From contig NZ_JACHML010000001.1 in NCBI RefSeq assembly GCF_014208045.1, positions 3,472,001 through 3,536,000 of the forward strand: DNA of 64,000 bases, read 5' to 3'. Shown here one piece after another: positions 25,635 to 33,705 of the stretch (position 1 is the stretch's first letter; each line of letters begins with the position of its first letter). The notes under the pieces were generated by a model, which was given only the letters and a program-made list of their open reading frames with translations, was not told where the DNA came from and searched no databases. This DNA is from Microbacterium thalassium. Lineage in GTDB: Bacteria > Actinomycetota > Actinomycetes > Actinomycetales > Microbacteriaceae. The translations under genes were made by a program, and so were the position numbers.

Positions 25635-26597
25635 CTACTTCACGCTTCCGGCCGTCAGACCGCCGACGATATACCGCTGCAGTGCCAGGAACAGCGCCAC
25701 CGGCAGGATCGCGGCGAGCACCGCGCCGGCGGCGAAGATGCTCCAGTTCTTCGAGAACTCGTCGGAGATGAACTTGTACAGGCCCACCGCGAGCGTCTGC
25801 TTCTCGGGGTCGATGAGGATCACGCTCGCCAGCACGAACTCACTGGACGTGCCGATGAACGACAGCAGCCCCACGACCGCGAGGATCGGCGCCACCAAGC
25901 GCAGGATGATCGTGAAGAAGATGCGCGCGTGACCAGCGCCGTCGATCTTCGCGGCCTCGTCGATCGACGACGGCACCGTGTTGAAGAACCCGTACATGAG
26001 GTACGTGTTCACACCCAGCGCACCGCCGAGGTAGACCATGATGAGGCCGATCTGGCTGTTGAGCCCGATCGCCGGGAAGATGTCGCCGATCGCCACCATG
26101 AGCAGGAAGATCGCGACCATCGCGAGCATCTGCGGGAACATCTGCACCACCAGCAGTGTGGTGAGGCCGAACCTGCGGCCGGTGAACCGCATGCGCGAGA
26201 ACGAGTACGCCGCGAGCGCACCGAGCAGCACGGTGCCGGCTGCGGTGACGAGTCCGATGACGAGCGTGTTGACGTACCAGGCGCCGTACGGATGCCGCTC
26301 CGACGTGAACAGGCTGGCGTAGCTGCTGAAGTCGAGGTTGCGGAAGAGGCCGTTCGCCGTCAGCAGCGTGCCGCCCGGGTTGAGCGAGGCCGAGAAGACG
26401 TACAGCAGCGGGAAGATCGCGAACGCCGCCACGGCGATGCCGACGAGGTGTCGCCAGCCGGTCTCGCGGAAGTAGCGCTTGAAGGGGCGCCGCGGCGCCG
26501 CGGCGCCGCGGACGCCGGCGTCGTCGTGGGTGCCGCCGGGCCCGCCCGACGTGACGACCGAACGGGTCTCGGTCTGTGATTCACGCACGCTGGTCAT
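25635..26597 (-). CDS. malG: Maltose/maltodextrin ABC transporter permease
   Basis: A 320-residue permease with six membrane helices. The EAA loop that contacts the ATPase reads SSIDEAAKIDGAGHARIFF near residue 235, and the C-terminus RYIVGGLTAGSVK is the typical MalG ending. It pairs with the MalF protein encoded just upstream (1-bp gap). An N-terminal extension of ~40 polar residues is typical of actinobacterial homologues. Confidence 0.94.
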   Translation of the reverse strand: MTSVRESQTETRSVVTSGGPGGTHDDAGVRGAAAPRRPFKRYFRETGWRHLVGIAVAAFAIFPLLYVFSASLNPGGTLLTANGLFRNLDFSSYASLFTSERHPYGAWYVNTLVIGLVTAAGTVLLGALAAYSFSRMRFTGRRFGLTTLLVVQMFPQMLAMVAIFLLMVAIGDIFPAIGLNSQIGLIMVYLGGALGVNTYLMYGFFNTVPSSIDEAAKIDGAGHARIFFTIILRLVAPILAVVGLLSFIGTSSEFVLASVILIDPEKQTLAVGLYKFISDEFSKNWSIFAAGAVLAAILPVALFLALQRYIVGGLTAGSVK

Positions 26598-26598
26598 G

Positions 26599-28281
26599 TC
26601 AGTTCAGCTCCTCGAGGGCCTTGGTCCGTCGGAAGGCGATGACCGAGATCGTTCCGACGAGCAGGAAGATGATGATCGAGAACGCGCTCGCCAGGCCGTA
26701 GTCCGCGGTGGAGCCGACGAAGGCGACCTTGTAGACCATCGTGATGAGGATGTCGGTCGCGCCGACGTTGACCGACGCCGTCGCATCGCGCGGACCGCCG
26801 CCGGTGAGCATGTAGATCAGGCTGAAGTTGTTGAAGTTGTACGCGAACGAGGCGATGAGCAGCGGCGCGACCGCGACGAACAGCAGCGGCAGCTTGATGC
26901 TGCGGAACACCTGCCATGCGCTCGCACCGTCGACGCGGGCCGCCTCCTCGAGCTCGCCGGGGATCGCCTGCAGGGCGCCCGTCGAGATGAGGAACATGTA
27001 CGGGAAGCCGAGCCACAGATTCACCAGCAGGATGCTGACCTTCGCCAGCCACTCGTTGGTCAGCCACGGGATGTCGGCGCCGCCGAGCAGCACGACGTTG
27101 ATGAAGCCGAACTCCTGGTTCATCATGCCCGCCCACACCAGTGCCGAGAGGAACCCGGGGAACGCATACGGCAGGATCATGATGAGCCGGTAGTACTTCT
27201 TGGACTTCATGCGGGGGTCGTTGAAGACCACTGCGAGGAACAGGCCCATCACGAACGTGGTCGCCACCGAGAAGAAGGCGAAGACGAACGTCCAGGCGAG
27301 CACCGAGAAGAACGGCGCACGGATCGACTCCTCGGCGAACGCGCGCACGAAGTTGTCGAAGCCGACCCAGATCTGCCAGCCGGGACGCAGCTCGGTGCCG
27401 TCCTCGGCGACGAACGCGCCCGTGCCGATGTCGGAGTAGACGACGCCGGTGCGCGTGTCGGTCATGGTGTCGGCCTGCTCGTCGTACACGAGCTTCGACA
27501 GGTAGACGTAGGCGGAGGAGCCGTCGGGGGTGCGCAGCGCGCCGTCGTTGGGGTCGTCGCTCAGCGGCACCGCCATGTCGGCGATGACCTGCTGGTTGGC
27601 GACGATGTCGGCGAAGCCGAGGGTGGTGTGGCCGGGGACGGCGACGGCCTGGCCGCCGGACATCTCGGCGTTCGCGACCGGTTCGAGGGGGCGCTCGTCC
27701 CCGCCGATCGCGACGTTGCCGTCGGGGCCGGTCACGAGGAACGAGTACTCGCCGAGCTGCTCGACGATCGTGAGGTCGTACGCCGGCGAATCGGGCACGC
27801 GCTCCTGCGCCGACAGCATCAGCGAGTTGATCGCGCTGTCCTTGTCGGCGTTGTGGCCGGTGCCGTAGTTGGTGAACGCGACGTAGCCGGTGTACCCCGC
27901 GGCGAAGATCTGGAAGACGAAGAGGAAGACGAGACCGGGGATCAGGTACTTCGCGGGCAGGTGCCCGCGGCTGAAGTAGATCCAGTTCGCGTAGCCGGTC
28001 ACGGCGAGCACGATCAGCGCGGGGATCCACTGCGCGCTCTGCACGAGCACGAGGATCGAGTACAGCGCGAGCGCGTCGATCAGCCCGAGGGCGATGATCT
28101 TGACGAGCAGCACCTTCAGGCCGCCCGAGGCGGCGTCGGCCATGCGGGCGGCGCGCACGGCGCGCTTCGCGCGGCGCCCGCCGTCTTTGGCGTCGCCGGG
28201 CGACGTCTGGGCGGCGCTGTCCGCCTGCCCTGCGCGGGCGGTGTCGGCCGCGGTGTCGCGGTCCCTGGTCGGTGTCGTCAT
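26599..28281 (-). CDS. malF: Maltose/maltodextrin ABC transporter permease, large subunit
   Basis: A 560-residue permease. A basic, Ala-rich N-terminus is followed by three helices, an external P2-type loop of roughly 190 residues (about 155-335) and the transport core with the EAA loop PGELEEAARVDGASAWQVF. The long outer loop is diagnostic of MalF as opposed to short sugar permeases. Start at ATG 28281 behind GGGAA; a GTG two codons earlier is possible. It lies 84 bp after malE, with a strong hairpin between them. Confidence 0.94.
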   Translation of the reverse strand: MTTPTRDRDTAADTARAGQADSAAQTSPGDAKDGGRRAKRAVRAARMADAASGGLKVLLVKIIALGLIDALALYSILVLVQSAQWIPALIVLAVTGYANWIYFSRGHLPAKYLIPGLVFLFVFQIFAAGYTGYVAFTNYGTGHNADKDSAINSLMLSAQERVPDSPAYDLTIVEQLGEYSFLVTGPDGNVAIGGDERPLEPVANAEMSGGQAVAVPGHTTLGFADIVANQQVIADMAVPLSDDPNDGALRTPDGSSAYVYLSKLVYDEQADTMTDTRTGVVYSDIGTGAFVAEDGTELRPGWQIWVGFDNFVRAFAEESIRAPFFSVLAWTFVFAFFSVATTFVMGLFLAVVFNDPRMKSKKYYRLIMILPYAFPGFLSALVWAGMMNQEFGFINVVLLGGADIPWLTNEWLAKVSILLVNLWLGFPYMFLISTGALQAIPGELEEAARVDGASAWQVFRSIKLPLLFVAVAPLLIASFAYNFNNFSLIYMLTGGGPRDATASVNVGATDILITMVYKVAFVGSTADYGLASAFSIIIFLLVGTISVIAFRRTKALEELN

Positions 28282-28317
28282 CGGCACATTCCCTGGTCGG
28301 TTCCGTCGGGTCGGGAA

Positions 28318-28351
28318 GGCGGGGCGGCATCCCGCAGGAGGCCGCCCCGCC
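28318..28351 (-). terminator. Intercistronic hairpin between malE and malF
   Basis: A perfect 11-bp inverted repeat GGCGGGGCGGC / GCCGCCCCGCC with a 12-nt loop lies directly after the malE stop, without a T-run. It probably acts as a partial terminator or 3'-end stabiliser giving more binding protein than permease, as known for other sugar ABC operons. Confidence 0.65.
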
Positions 28352-28365
28352 CGTCGACGCGAGGA

Positions 28366-29607
28366 TTACTCGATGGCGCCCTGGATGTCAGCGGCCATCT
28401 TGTCCCACAGCGACGTCGGGTCGCCGCCGTTGATGATCGCGCCCTCGGTGACGCCCCAGAACTGCCACACCGAGCCCATCTCGGGGATCGACGGCATCGG
28501 CACGGCGTTCGCGCCGACCTCGCCGAAGCCTGCCACGATCGGGTCGCCGGCCACGGCGGCGTCGAAGGCCGCGGTCAGGGCCGGGGCACGGCCGCCGACC
28601 TCGTAGAGCGCGGTCTGCACCTCTTCGGAGCCGATGTAGTTCACGAGGAACTCGTTGGCAGCCAGTCGGTTCTCGCTCTCGGCCGAGAGGAAGAAGCCCT
28701 GCACGCCCGCGAACGGCTGAGCCTCGCCGCCGCCGGCCGACGGGATCGGGTCGACGGCGATGTTCAGGCCTGCGGCGACCGCGTCCGGCGCGTTCCACGG
28801 GCCGGTGACGTAGTACGGCGACTTGCCGGCGAGGAAGTTCTCCTTGGCGAGGTCACCGGTGATGTTGGTGTTGAGGATGCCCGCGGCGCCCTGCTCGCCG
28901 AGCCACGCGGCGAACTCCTGGCCGCCCTCGTTGCCGATCTGGAGGTTGCCGGCGTCGTAGCTGCCGTCGGCGTTGCTGCCGAAGACGGGAGCGCCGAACG
29001 ACGTCTGGAACGGGTACAGGTGGTACGGGTCGGCGGCTTCGGGGTCGAGGCCGATGAGGAACGCGTACTCGGTGCCGGCGGCCTCGCCCTTGGCGATCAT
29101 GTCGTCGAAGTCGGTGGCGACCTCGGACACCAGGTCGGTGTTGCGCAGGAGCGCGATGTTCTCGATGGCGTAGGGGACCGCGTAGGTCTGGCCGTCGTAC
29201 GCCCAGGCGTCGAGCGCGACCTGCTCGAACTCGGCTGCCTTGTCGCCGAGCTCGACCGGAGCGACCACGCCGTTGGTGGCCAGGACGCCGAGCCAGTCGT
29301 GCGCGCCGACGGCGACATCCGGGCCCTCGCCGGTGGGAACCTGCTGGACGAACTGGTCGCGGATCTCGCCGAACTCCTTCTGGACGAGGTTGACCTTGAC
29401 GCCCGTGGTGTCGGTGAAGTCGGCCGCGGCCTCCTCCAGGACACCGGCGCGGTCGGCGTCGACCCAGACGGTGATCTCGCCCGAGAACTCGACGGCGGCC
29501 TCGCTGGGCTCAGCGGCCTCCGGCGATGCCGCGCAGCCCGCGAGGGCGAGAGCGGAAACGGCTGTGATTGCTCCGAGGGCGGCGAAGCTCCTCTTGTTCA
29601 CCTTCAT
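28366..29607 (-). CDS. malE: Maltose/maltodextrin-binding lipoprotein
   Basis: A 413-residue extracytoplasmic solute-binding protein (family 1). The signal peptide ends in lipobox LALAGC (Cys near 25). The mature domain has EITVWVDADRAGVLEEAA, then YAVPYAIENIALLRN and PYYVTGPWNAPD, all typical of MalE-like proteins. It delivers maltodextrins to MalFG. Start at ATG 29607 with a GAGAGG site. No ATPase gene is in the operon; a shared MsiK/MalK-type ATPase encoded elsewhere is expected. Confidence 0.94.
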   Translation of the reverse strand: MKVNKRSFAALGAITAVSALALAGCAASPEAAEPSEAAVEFSGEITVWVDADRAGVLEEAAADFTDTTGVKVNLVQKEFGEIRDQFVQQVPTGEGPDVAVGAHDWLGVLATNGVVAPVELGDKAAEFEQVALDAWAYDGQTYAVPYAIENIALLRNTDLVSEVATDFDDMIAKGEAAGTEYAFLIGLDPEAADPYHLYPFQTSFGAPVFGSNADGSYDAGNLQIGNEGGQEFAAWLGEQGAAGILNTNITGDLAKENFLAGKSPYYVTGPWNAPDAVAAGLNIAVDPIPSAGGGEAQPFAGVQGFFLSAESENRLAANEFLVNYIGSEEVQTALYEVGGRAPALTAAFDAAVAGDPIVAGFGEVGANAVPMPSIPEMGSVWQFWGVTEGAIINGGDPTSLWDKMAADIQGAIE

Positions 29608-29692
29608 TGGTGTGTTGTGCCTCTCATTTGCTGTTGGTCCCGACCCAGGGGTGCCGGGGGGAGGCATCCGAAGGCCGTTCTTCGTGCTCACA

Positions 29693-29739
29693 GGAATGCA
29701 AGCGCTTACATTCCTACCTGACGATCTGCGTGTTTGCAA
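29693..29739 (-). promoter_or_regulatory. malE promoter with overlapping LacI-type operator
   Basis: Minus-strand -35 TTGCAA (29734-29739), 17-bp spacer, -10 TAGGAA (29711-29716). A 22-bp palindrome at 29693-29714 (outer arms GGAATG/CATTCC, core AAGCGCTT, one mismatched pair) overlaps the -10 and start region. The core is that of LacI/MalR operators, so binding should repress transcription until inducer is present. The repressor gene is not in the window. Confidence 0.8.
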
Positions 29740-29779
29740 ACGGCGATTTTCCGCGGGCCCACCAGCGGCTGAACTCCCA

Positions 29780-29801
29780 GGAATGCAATCGCTCTCACGC
29801 C
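29780..29801 (-). promoter_or_regulatory. Upstream auxiliary LacI-type operator of the mal operon
   Basis: GGAATGCAATCGCTCTCACG repeats the left half of the main operator with a degenerate right half. Its centre is 87 bp from that of the main site, close to eight helical turns, which would suit repression by DNA looping. Confidence 0.55.
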
Positions 29802-29816
29802 GGCCTGCGGCGGCGG

Positions 29817-30185
29817 CTACCGGGCGGATCCGCGCTCGCGCAGGATCGCGTATCCCGCCACCGCCGCCGCGCCCGCCCCGACGAGGCAGAGCACCGGGAG
29901 GGCGAGTTGCGGCACGAACGAGCAGGCGAACGCCAGTTCCAGCGCAACCGTCCCGAGGCCGGGGATGGCGACGCCGACCGCCACCCATCCGCTCCCGAGC
30001 GCGGCGGCTCCGCCGGCGAGCAACACCCCGGCCAGCACCCCGGCGAGCAGCCAGGGCCCGTCCGATGCGACGCACGCGCCGGGCCCGTCCGCGGCGGCGA
30101 CCCGGTACACGCCCATCCACACGAGCCCGAACGATCCGACTGCGGCCGCGAACCACAGCACCACCGCTATCGCGCGCATCGGCAT
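29817..30185 (-). CDS. Small multi-helix membrane protein
   Basis: A 122-residue hydrophobic protein with about four membrane helices (AIAVVLWFAAAVGSFGLVWMG; WLLAGVLAGVLLAGGAAALG; VGVAIPGLGTVALELAF; LALPVLCLVGAGAAAVAGYA). I do not recognise a family. Start at ATG 30185, or ATG 30179 two codons later. It is divergent from yajQ, and its stop lies just beyond the auxiliary mal operator, so a link to the mal genes is not implied. Confidence 0.6.
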   Translation of the reverse strand: MPMRAIAVVLWFAAAVGSFGLVWMGVYRVAAADGPGACVASDGPWLLAGVLAGVLLAGGAAALGSGWVAVGVAIPGLGTVALELAFACSFVPQLALPVLCLVGAGAAAVAGYAILRERGSAR

Positions 30186-30295
30186 CCGATCCCCAGGTCT
30201 TCGCTGCCATGCTGGGCCTGCTTCCGCGCGAACGCAACCATCGAGTCTCTGCGCACCAGAGCCGTGCCCGGGCATCCGCTCGGTAGAATCGCCGC

Positions 30296-30784
30296 ATGGC
30301 TGATTCTTCGTTCGACATCGTCAGCAAGGTCGACCGCCAGGAGGCCGACAACGCGCTCAACCAGGCGCGCAAGGAGGTCGAGCAGCGCTACGACTTCCGC
30401 GGCACCGAGACCTCCATCGCCTGGACCGGCGAGGCGATCCTCATCAAGGCGAACAGCGAGGAGCGCGCGAAGGCGGCGCTGGATGTGTTCCAGTCCAAGC
30501 TCATCAAGCGCGGCATCTCGCTGAAGAGCCTCGAGTCCGGCGACCCGGTCGCCAGCGGCAAGGAGTACCGCATCGTCTCCTCGCTCAAGGAGGGCATCTC
30601 GCAGGAGAACGCCAAGAAGATCGGCAAGCTGATCCGCGACGAGGGTCCGAAGTCGGTCAAGTCGCAGATCCAGGGCGACGAGCTGCGTGTGCAGTCGAAG
30701 TCCCGCGACGACCTCCAGGAGGTCATCCGGATGCTCAAGGCCGCCGACCTCGACGTCGACCTGCAGTTCGTCAACTACCGGTAG
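30296..30784 (+). CDS. yajQ: YajQ-family nucleotide-binding protein
   Basis: A 162-residue protein with the two ferredoxin-like domains of the YajQ family: [43 protein letters not shown] and [22 protein letters not shown]. YajQ proteins bind nucleotides, with cyclic-di-GMP binding shown in some species, and tRNA/rRNA in others; the role here is unknown. ATG 30296 follows TAGAAT (30284-30289) by 6 nt, a leaderless start. Confidence 0.94.
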   Translation: MADSSFDIVSKVDRQEADNALNQARKEVEQRYDFRGTETSIAWTGEAILIKANSEERAKAALDVFQSKLIKRGISLKSLESGDPVASGKEYRIVSSLKEGISQENAKKIGKLIRDEGPKSVKSQIQGDELRVQSKSRDDLQEVIRMLKAADLDVDLQFVNYR

Positions 30785-30806
30785 GCCGACCTCGCGGTGG
30801 CCCTCC

Positions 30807-31199
30807 TCAGAACGTGAGGCCGCCCCGACGCTCGGCGAAGCGCCATCCCTCATCGGTTCGCTCGAATCGATCGAGGAAGTAGCCGACCAGCGGCGGCTTG
30901 TCCGGCCCGGTGAACAGCAGCATCGTCGACTCGCCGGTCGCGTGCCGGGCGTCCGTGACGTCGATCACCACATTGCTGCACACGTGACGGGTGGTGCGGG
31001 ACGGCCGCGACAGGAATGCCTCCAGAATCGCCGCCCGTCCGGTGATCCAGTCATCCGGTGCGGTCGGTCTCGCCATGCGCCCCGTCGGCGTGTAGAGCTG
31101 CGCGACGTCCTGCCAGCGCGCGGCATCGTTCAGGTTGGCGTATAGCGAGATCAGACGGGCGCATTCGTGCTCGATGGCATGCCGTTCCTCTTCGGTCAT
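30807..31199 (-). CDS. SnoaL-like (NTF2-fold) protein
   Basis: A 130-residue NTF2-like protein: EHECARLISLYANLNDAARWQDVAQLYTPTGRM is the conserved helix-turn of the SnoaL-4 group, followed by GRAAILEAFLS and a beta-sheet ending FAERRGGLTF. Members include ring-hydroxylating dioxygenase small subunits and small-molecule isomerases; no partner gene is adjacent. Start at ATG 31199; the longer frame upstream is Arg-rich non-coding sequence. Confidence 0.78.
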   Translation of the reverse strand: MTEEERHAIEHECARLISLYANLNDAARWQDVAQLYTPTGRMARPTAPDDWITGRAAILEAFLSRPSRTTRHVCSNVVIDVTDARHATGESTMLLFTGPDKPPLVGYFLDRFERTDEGWRFAERRGGLTF

Positions 31200-31270
31200 A
31201 CCCGATTGTCCGTCACTTCCGGGTCCAGCCGCATCCGACCGGAGTGTCAGCGGGCGCGTCGGCGGAGGAG

Positions 31271-31732
31271 TCACGACGCGGAGGCAGTGACGCGTCCGTC
31301 CTCCCACTCCACGAGCCAGGAGCCGTCGTGACTGACGTGGACGGCTCCGACCGCGACGTAGCACCTGGGCGGGAGCCCGCCCTCGACCACTCCCGCCTCC
31401 CCGACGAGTTCGTACAGCTCGCGCCACGTCCAGCCCTGGATGTGCTTCGCGACGTACTCGTCGGCGTACCCGAGACGCAGCGGGATGGGATGGATGTAGT
31501 GGAGGAAGCCGTTCACGTCGTCCCTCGCGAGGGCCAGATCGCAGCGGCTGCGGGCGATGCTGTCCTGCCAGCGTGCGGCATCCACCGCGTCGCGCAGCCG
31601 TCGCTCGTCTTCGGCCCGCCTGCCGGCTTCGAGCGCCGCGAAGATGCGCTCGGCCCCTCCCGGCGCCTTGGCCTCCTCTGCGGTGAAGAAGATGCTCGTC
31701 GACGGCTCGCCGTCGTTCCTTCCGGTGAACAT
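31271..31732 (-). CDS. Hypothetical cytoplasmic protein
   Basis: A 153-residue protein with no recognised family. It has a helical charged middle (AERIFAALEAGRRAEDERRLRDAV) and a C-terminal segment GSWLVEWEDGRVTASAS. No signal peptide or membrane helix. ATG 31732 is used; ATG 31768 would add 12 residues (MGRHAPERGRSP) and has an AAGG nearby. Codon use fits the neighbours, supporting a real gene. Confidence 0.6.
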   Translation of the reverse strand: MFTGRNDGEPSTSIFFTAEEAKAPGGAERIFAALEAGRRAEDERRLRDAVDAARWQDSIARSRCDLALARDDVNGFLHYIHPIPLRLGYADEYVAKHIQGWTWRELYELVGEAGVVEGGLPPRCYVAVGAVHVSHDGSWLVEWEDGRVTASAS

Positions 31733-31969
31733 GGGCGATCGGCCCCTCTCCGGGGCATGCCGCCCCATCGAACCTTGCGGACGCCGGGTGGCATCACGCC
31801 CGTTCTTCCCCTGGGGCACCCGGAAGTCGATGGGACTCGGGTTGCCGTGCGGCCGGCCAGGTACCGACAGCCGCAGCTCGTGAACGTGGGATCGGGCTAG
31901 CGCACCCCGCCGACATCGCCCGCGCGCCCCGGACTCGCAACCGTCGAACGCGCCCACTCCTCCGGCGAA

Positions 31970-32039
31970 CGTCGGAGTTCTGCGCGTTCGTCGGCTGATT
32001 CGCGCCCATCCGCTCCGACGTTCGCGCAGAACTCCGACG
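31970..32039. repeat. REP-like palindromic element, copy 1
   Basis: Perfect 17-nt inverted arms CGTCGGAGTTCTGCGCG (31970-31986) and CGCGCAGAACTCCGACG (32023-32039) enclose a 36-nt loop that itself holds GTCGG/CCGAC pairs. It sits in the 332-bp gap 31733-32064, which otherwise shows no gene. A related element is at 32521-32608. Confidence 0.7.
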
Positions 32040-32064
32040 CTCCGTGCGCGCGGGCCCGGGCCTT

Positions 32065-32463
32065 TCAGTCGCAGGCGGTCGCGGCGCGCGCCAGCGCGGG
32101 CACGCGCTCGACGAGGGCGCACTCGAACGCGGCGACCTCTCCCCCGAGCGGCTCGAGGTCGCCGGGGCCGAGCGCGAGCTCGAGGCCCCGATCCGTGCGC
32201 ATGAGCACCGCCGGGGTGCCGTGCGGTTCGAGGGCGATGCGGATCTCGTCGTCGAACTCGTTCAGATGGCGCAGCTCGAACGGCAGTCCCAGGCGCGCGA
32301 CCATCGCGTCCCACTCGGGCTTGCGGCGCCACGTGTGGGTGATGTCGCACAGGGCGCAGTGCGCGGTGCCGAGCATGTGACCGACGACGTACTTCAGCTC
32401 GCCGATCGGCCCGCCGTCGGCGTGATACACCCCGACGAACCCCGTCACCGTCACGTCATCCAC
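32065..32463 (-). CDS. Conserved hypothetical protein with Cys pair
   Basis: A 132-residue protein beginning VDDVTVTGFVGVYHADGG. The segment VVGHMLGTAHCALCDITHTW holds a CxxC with flanking His, suggestive of a metal or thiol site. No helix or signal peptide is seen and I cannot name a family. GTG 32463 is the start. The gene is bracketed by two related palindromic repeats, which may matter for its mobility or mRNA ends. Confidence 0.65.
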   Translation of the reverse strand: MDDVTVTGFVGVYHADGGPIGELKYVVGHMLGTAHCALCDITHTWRRKPEWDAMVARLGLPFELRHLNEFDDEIRIALEPHGTPAVLMRTDRGLELALGPGDLEPLGGEVAAFECALVERVPALARAATACD

Positions 32464-32520
32464 ACCTCGATCCTCGCACCGTCTGCGACCGCGGGCTCCG
32501 CCGCGGACCCGCCGCCGCTC

Positions 32521-32608
32521 GCATCCGAATGTCGGAGTTCCGCGCCTTCGCAGGATGATTCAGGAGGAAACCATCCGGCGTACGCGCAATTGTCCGACGT
32601 TCGGATGC
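32521..32608. repeat. REP-like palindromic element, copy 2
   Basis: Imperfect 25-nt inverted arms (32521-32545 and 32584-32608); the outer 16 nt differ at one position (GCATCCGAATGTCGGA / TCCGACGTTCGGATGC). The left arm shares GTCGGAGTTC-GCGC with copy 1, so they belong to one family. Copy 2 lies 57 bp upstream of the hypothetical gene start. Confidence 0.68.
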
Positions 32609-32638
32609 GGCAGCCAGACCCCGCGGCCTGATGCCGCG

Positions 32639-33370
32639 TCAGCGAGCGACCGAGAGCGCCGCGACCGTCAGCGAGAACAGCGGCACGTAGATGAGCGCGA
32701 CCAGCAGCGCGTGACTCACGACGAATCCGATGGCCTCGAGGGTCTTCCCTCGAATGGCGAAGTGGGCGCGGAGCTTTCTGACCATGCCACCCGGATGCCG
32801 GACGTCCCAGCTGTTGAAGCGCAGGTACCGGCCGAGGTAGACACCCACCGCGCCGAGGACGATCACGACGCCCGCGAACACCCAACTCGCCGCCGGAGCG
32901 GTGAGCGCGACCGGGTCGAACACGAGTACGATCAGCCCGAACTGCACGATGGCGAGGCTCAGCACGGCGTTCGCGATGCCCGAGACGGTGAGGGTGAGGG
33001 TCTGGACGATGTCGTACCAGAGCGGCACCGGCGTCTTCCGCTCGCGATGGTTCAGGTTCAGCTCGGTGATCAGATACACCGAGTTCGGGAAGAACAGCAG
33101 CCACACCACGGTCGCGATCGCGAGGTATCCCCAGAGGAACAGGGCGGGCGAGATCCCGGCCGAGCCGATGCCCGCGAGGGCCGGCGTGAGCACGATCAGA
33201 CCGATCGCCCCGGCGATCGCGAGGACGACGGGCACGAACGACAGGGCGATGTTCACCAGCATGGGCCGGTAGAGCCGCACCCCGTAGACCGTCGCCCGCA
33301 GCACGATGAAGACCGCCGCTGTGACGTTCAGCAGCACAGCGCACACGACCGCCGTGATGACTGCGTACAC
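32639..33370 (-). CDS. DUF1361 family membrane protein
   Basis: A 243-residue protein with about seven membrane helices. LFFPNSVYLITELNL followed by VPLWYDIVQTLTLTVSG corresponds to the conserved PN-x-Y-x-x-T-[DE]-L and WYD motifs of DUF1361. Function unknown. GTG 33370 follows a GAGGTG site; a TAGGGT hexamer (33397-33402) is a likely -10. Divergent from the DUF4190 gene. Confidence 0.8.
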   Translation of the reverse strand: MYAVITAVVCAVLLNVTAAVFIVLRATVYGVRLYRPMLVNIALSFVPVVLAIAGAIGLIVLTPALAGIGSAGISPALFLWGYLAIATVVWLLFFPNSVYLITELNLNHRERKTPVPLWYDIVQTLTLTVSGIANAVLSLAIVQFGLIVLVFDPVALTAPAASWVFAGVVIVLGAVGVYLGRYLRFNSWDVRHPGGMVRKLRAHFAIRGKTLEAIGFVVSHALLVALIYVPLFSLTVAALSVAR

Positions 33371-33411
33371 GCCACACCTCGTTTCTTCGTGACATGACCC
33401 TATGGCAGCGC

Positions 33412-33417
33412 TACGGT
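33412..33417 (+). promoter_or_regulatory. -10 element of the DUF4190 gene
   Basis: TACGGT ends 7 nt before ATG 33425 and overlaps the alternative GTG at 33416, which therefore cannot be on the message. It decides the start. Confidence 0.55.
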
Positions 33418-33424
33418 GAGCCTC

Positions 33425-33688
33425 ATGACCGCCACCCCAGCACCCCAGAGCGACCGCTACAACCCGTTCGCGATCGTCGCGATCATCACCGTGTGGTTCG
33501 CCGGCATCTTCGGCCTCATCTTCGGATACGTCGCGCTGTCCCAGATCAAGAGCACCGGTGAGAAGGGGCACGGGCTCGCCCTGGCATCCGTCATCATCGG
33601 CTGGATCGCGGTGGGCATCGCGATCCTCATGATCATCTTCTGGACGGTCCTCTTCGGCGCCGCGGTCACCGTCAACTCGGCCGGCTGA
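33425..33688 (+). CDS. DUF4190-domain small membrane protein
   Basis: An 87-residue protein with two membrane helices separated by the DUF4190 motif GYVALSQIKSTGEKGHGLALASVIIGW (here YVALSQIKSTGEKG then GLALASVIIGW). DUF4190 proteins are widespread small actinobacterial membrane proteins without known function. It lies 17 bp before the rhomboid-like fusion gene and may be co-transcribed. Confidence 0.85.
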   Translation: MTATPAPQSDRYNPFAIVAIITVWFAGIFGLIFGYVALSQIKSTGEKGHGLALASVIIGWIAVGIAILMIIFWTVLFGAAVTVNSAG

Positions 33689-33705
33689 GCAGAGCGCACT
33701 CGGCA

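Noticed and set aside
26479..29721. A 1080-codon open frame on the plus strand opposite the mal operon
   Set aside because: It mirrors malE/malF/malG codon positions, is His/Arg/Asp/Val-rich with no domain, and lies antisense to firmly identified genes; it results from high GC at third positions.
31970..32608. Insertion sequence flanked by inverted repeats
   Set aside because: No transposase is encoded between the repeats, and each element is itself a palindrome rather than one end of a pair.
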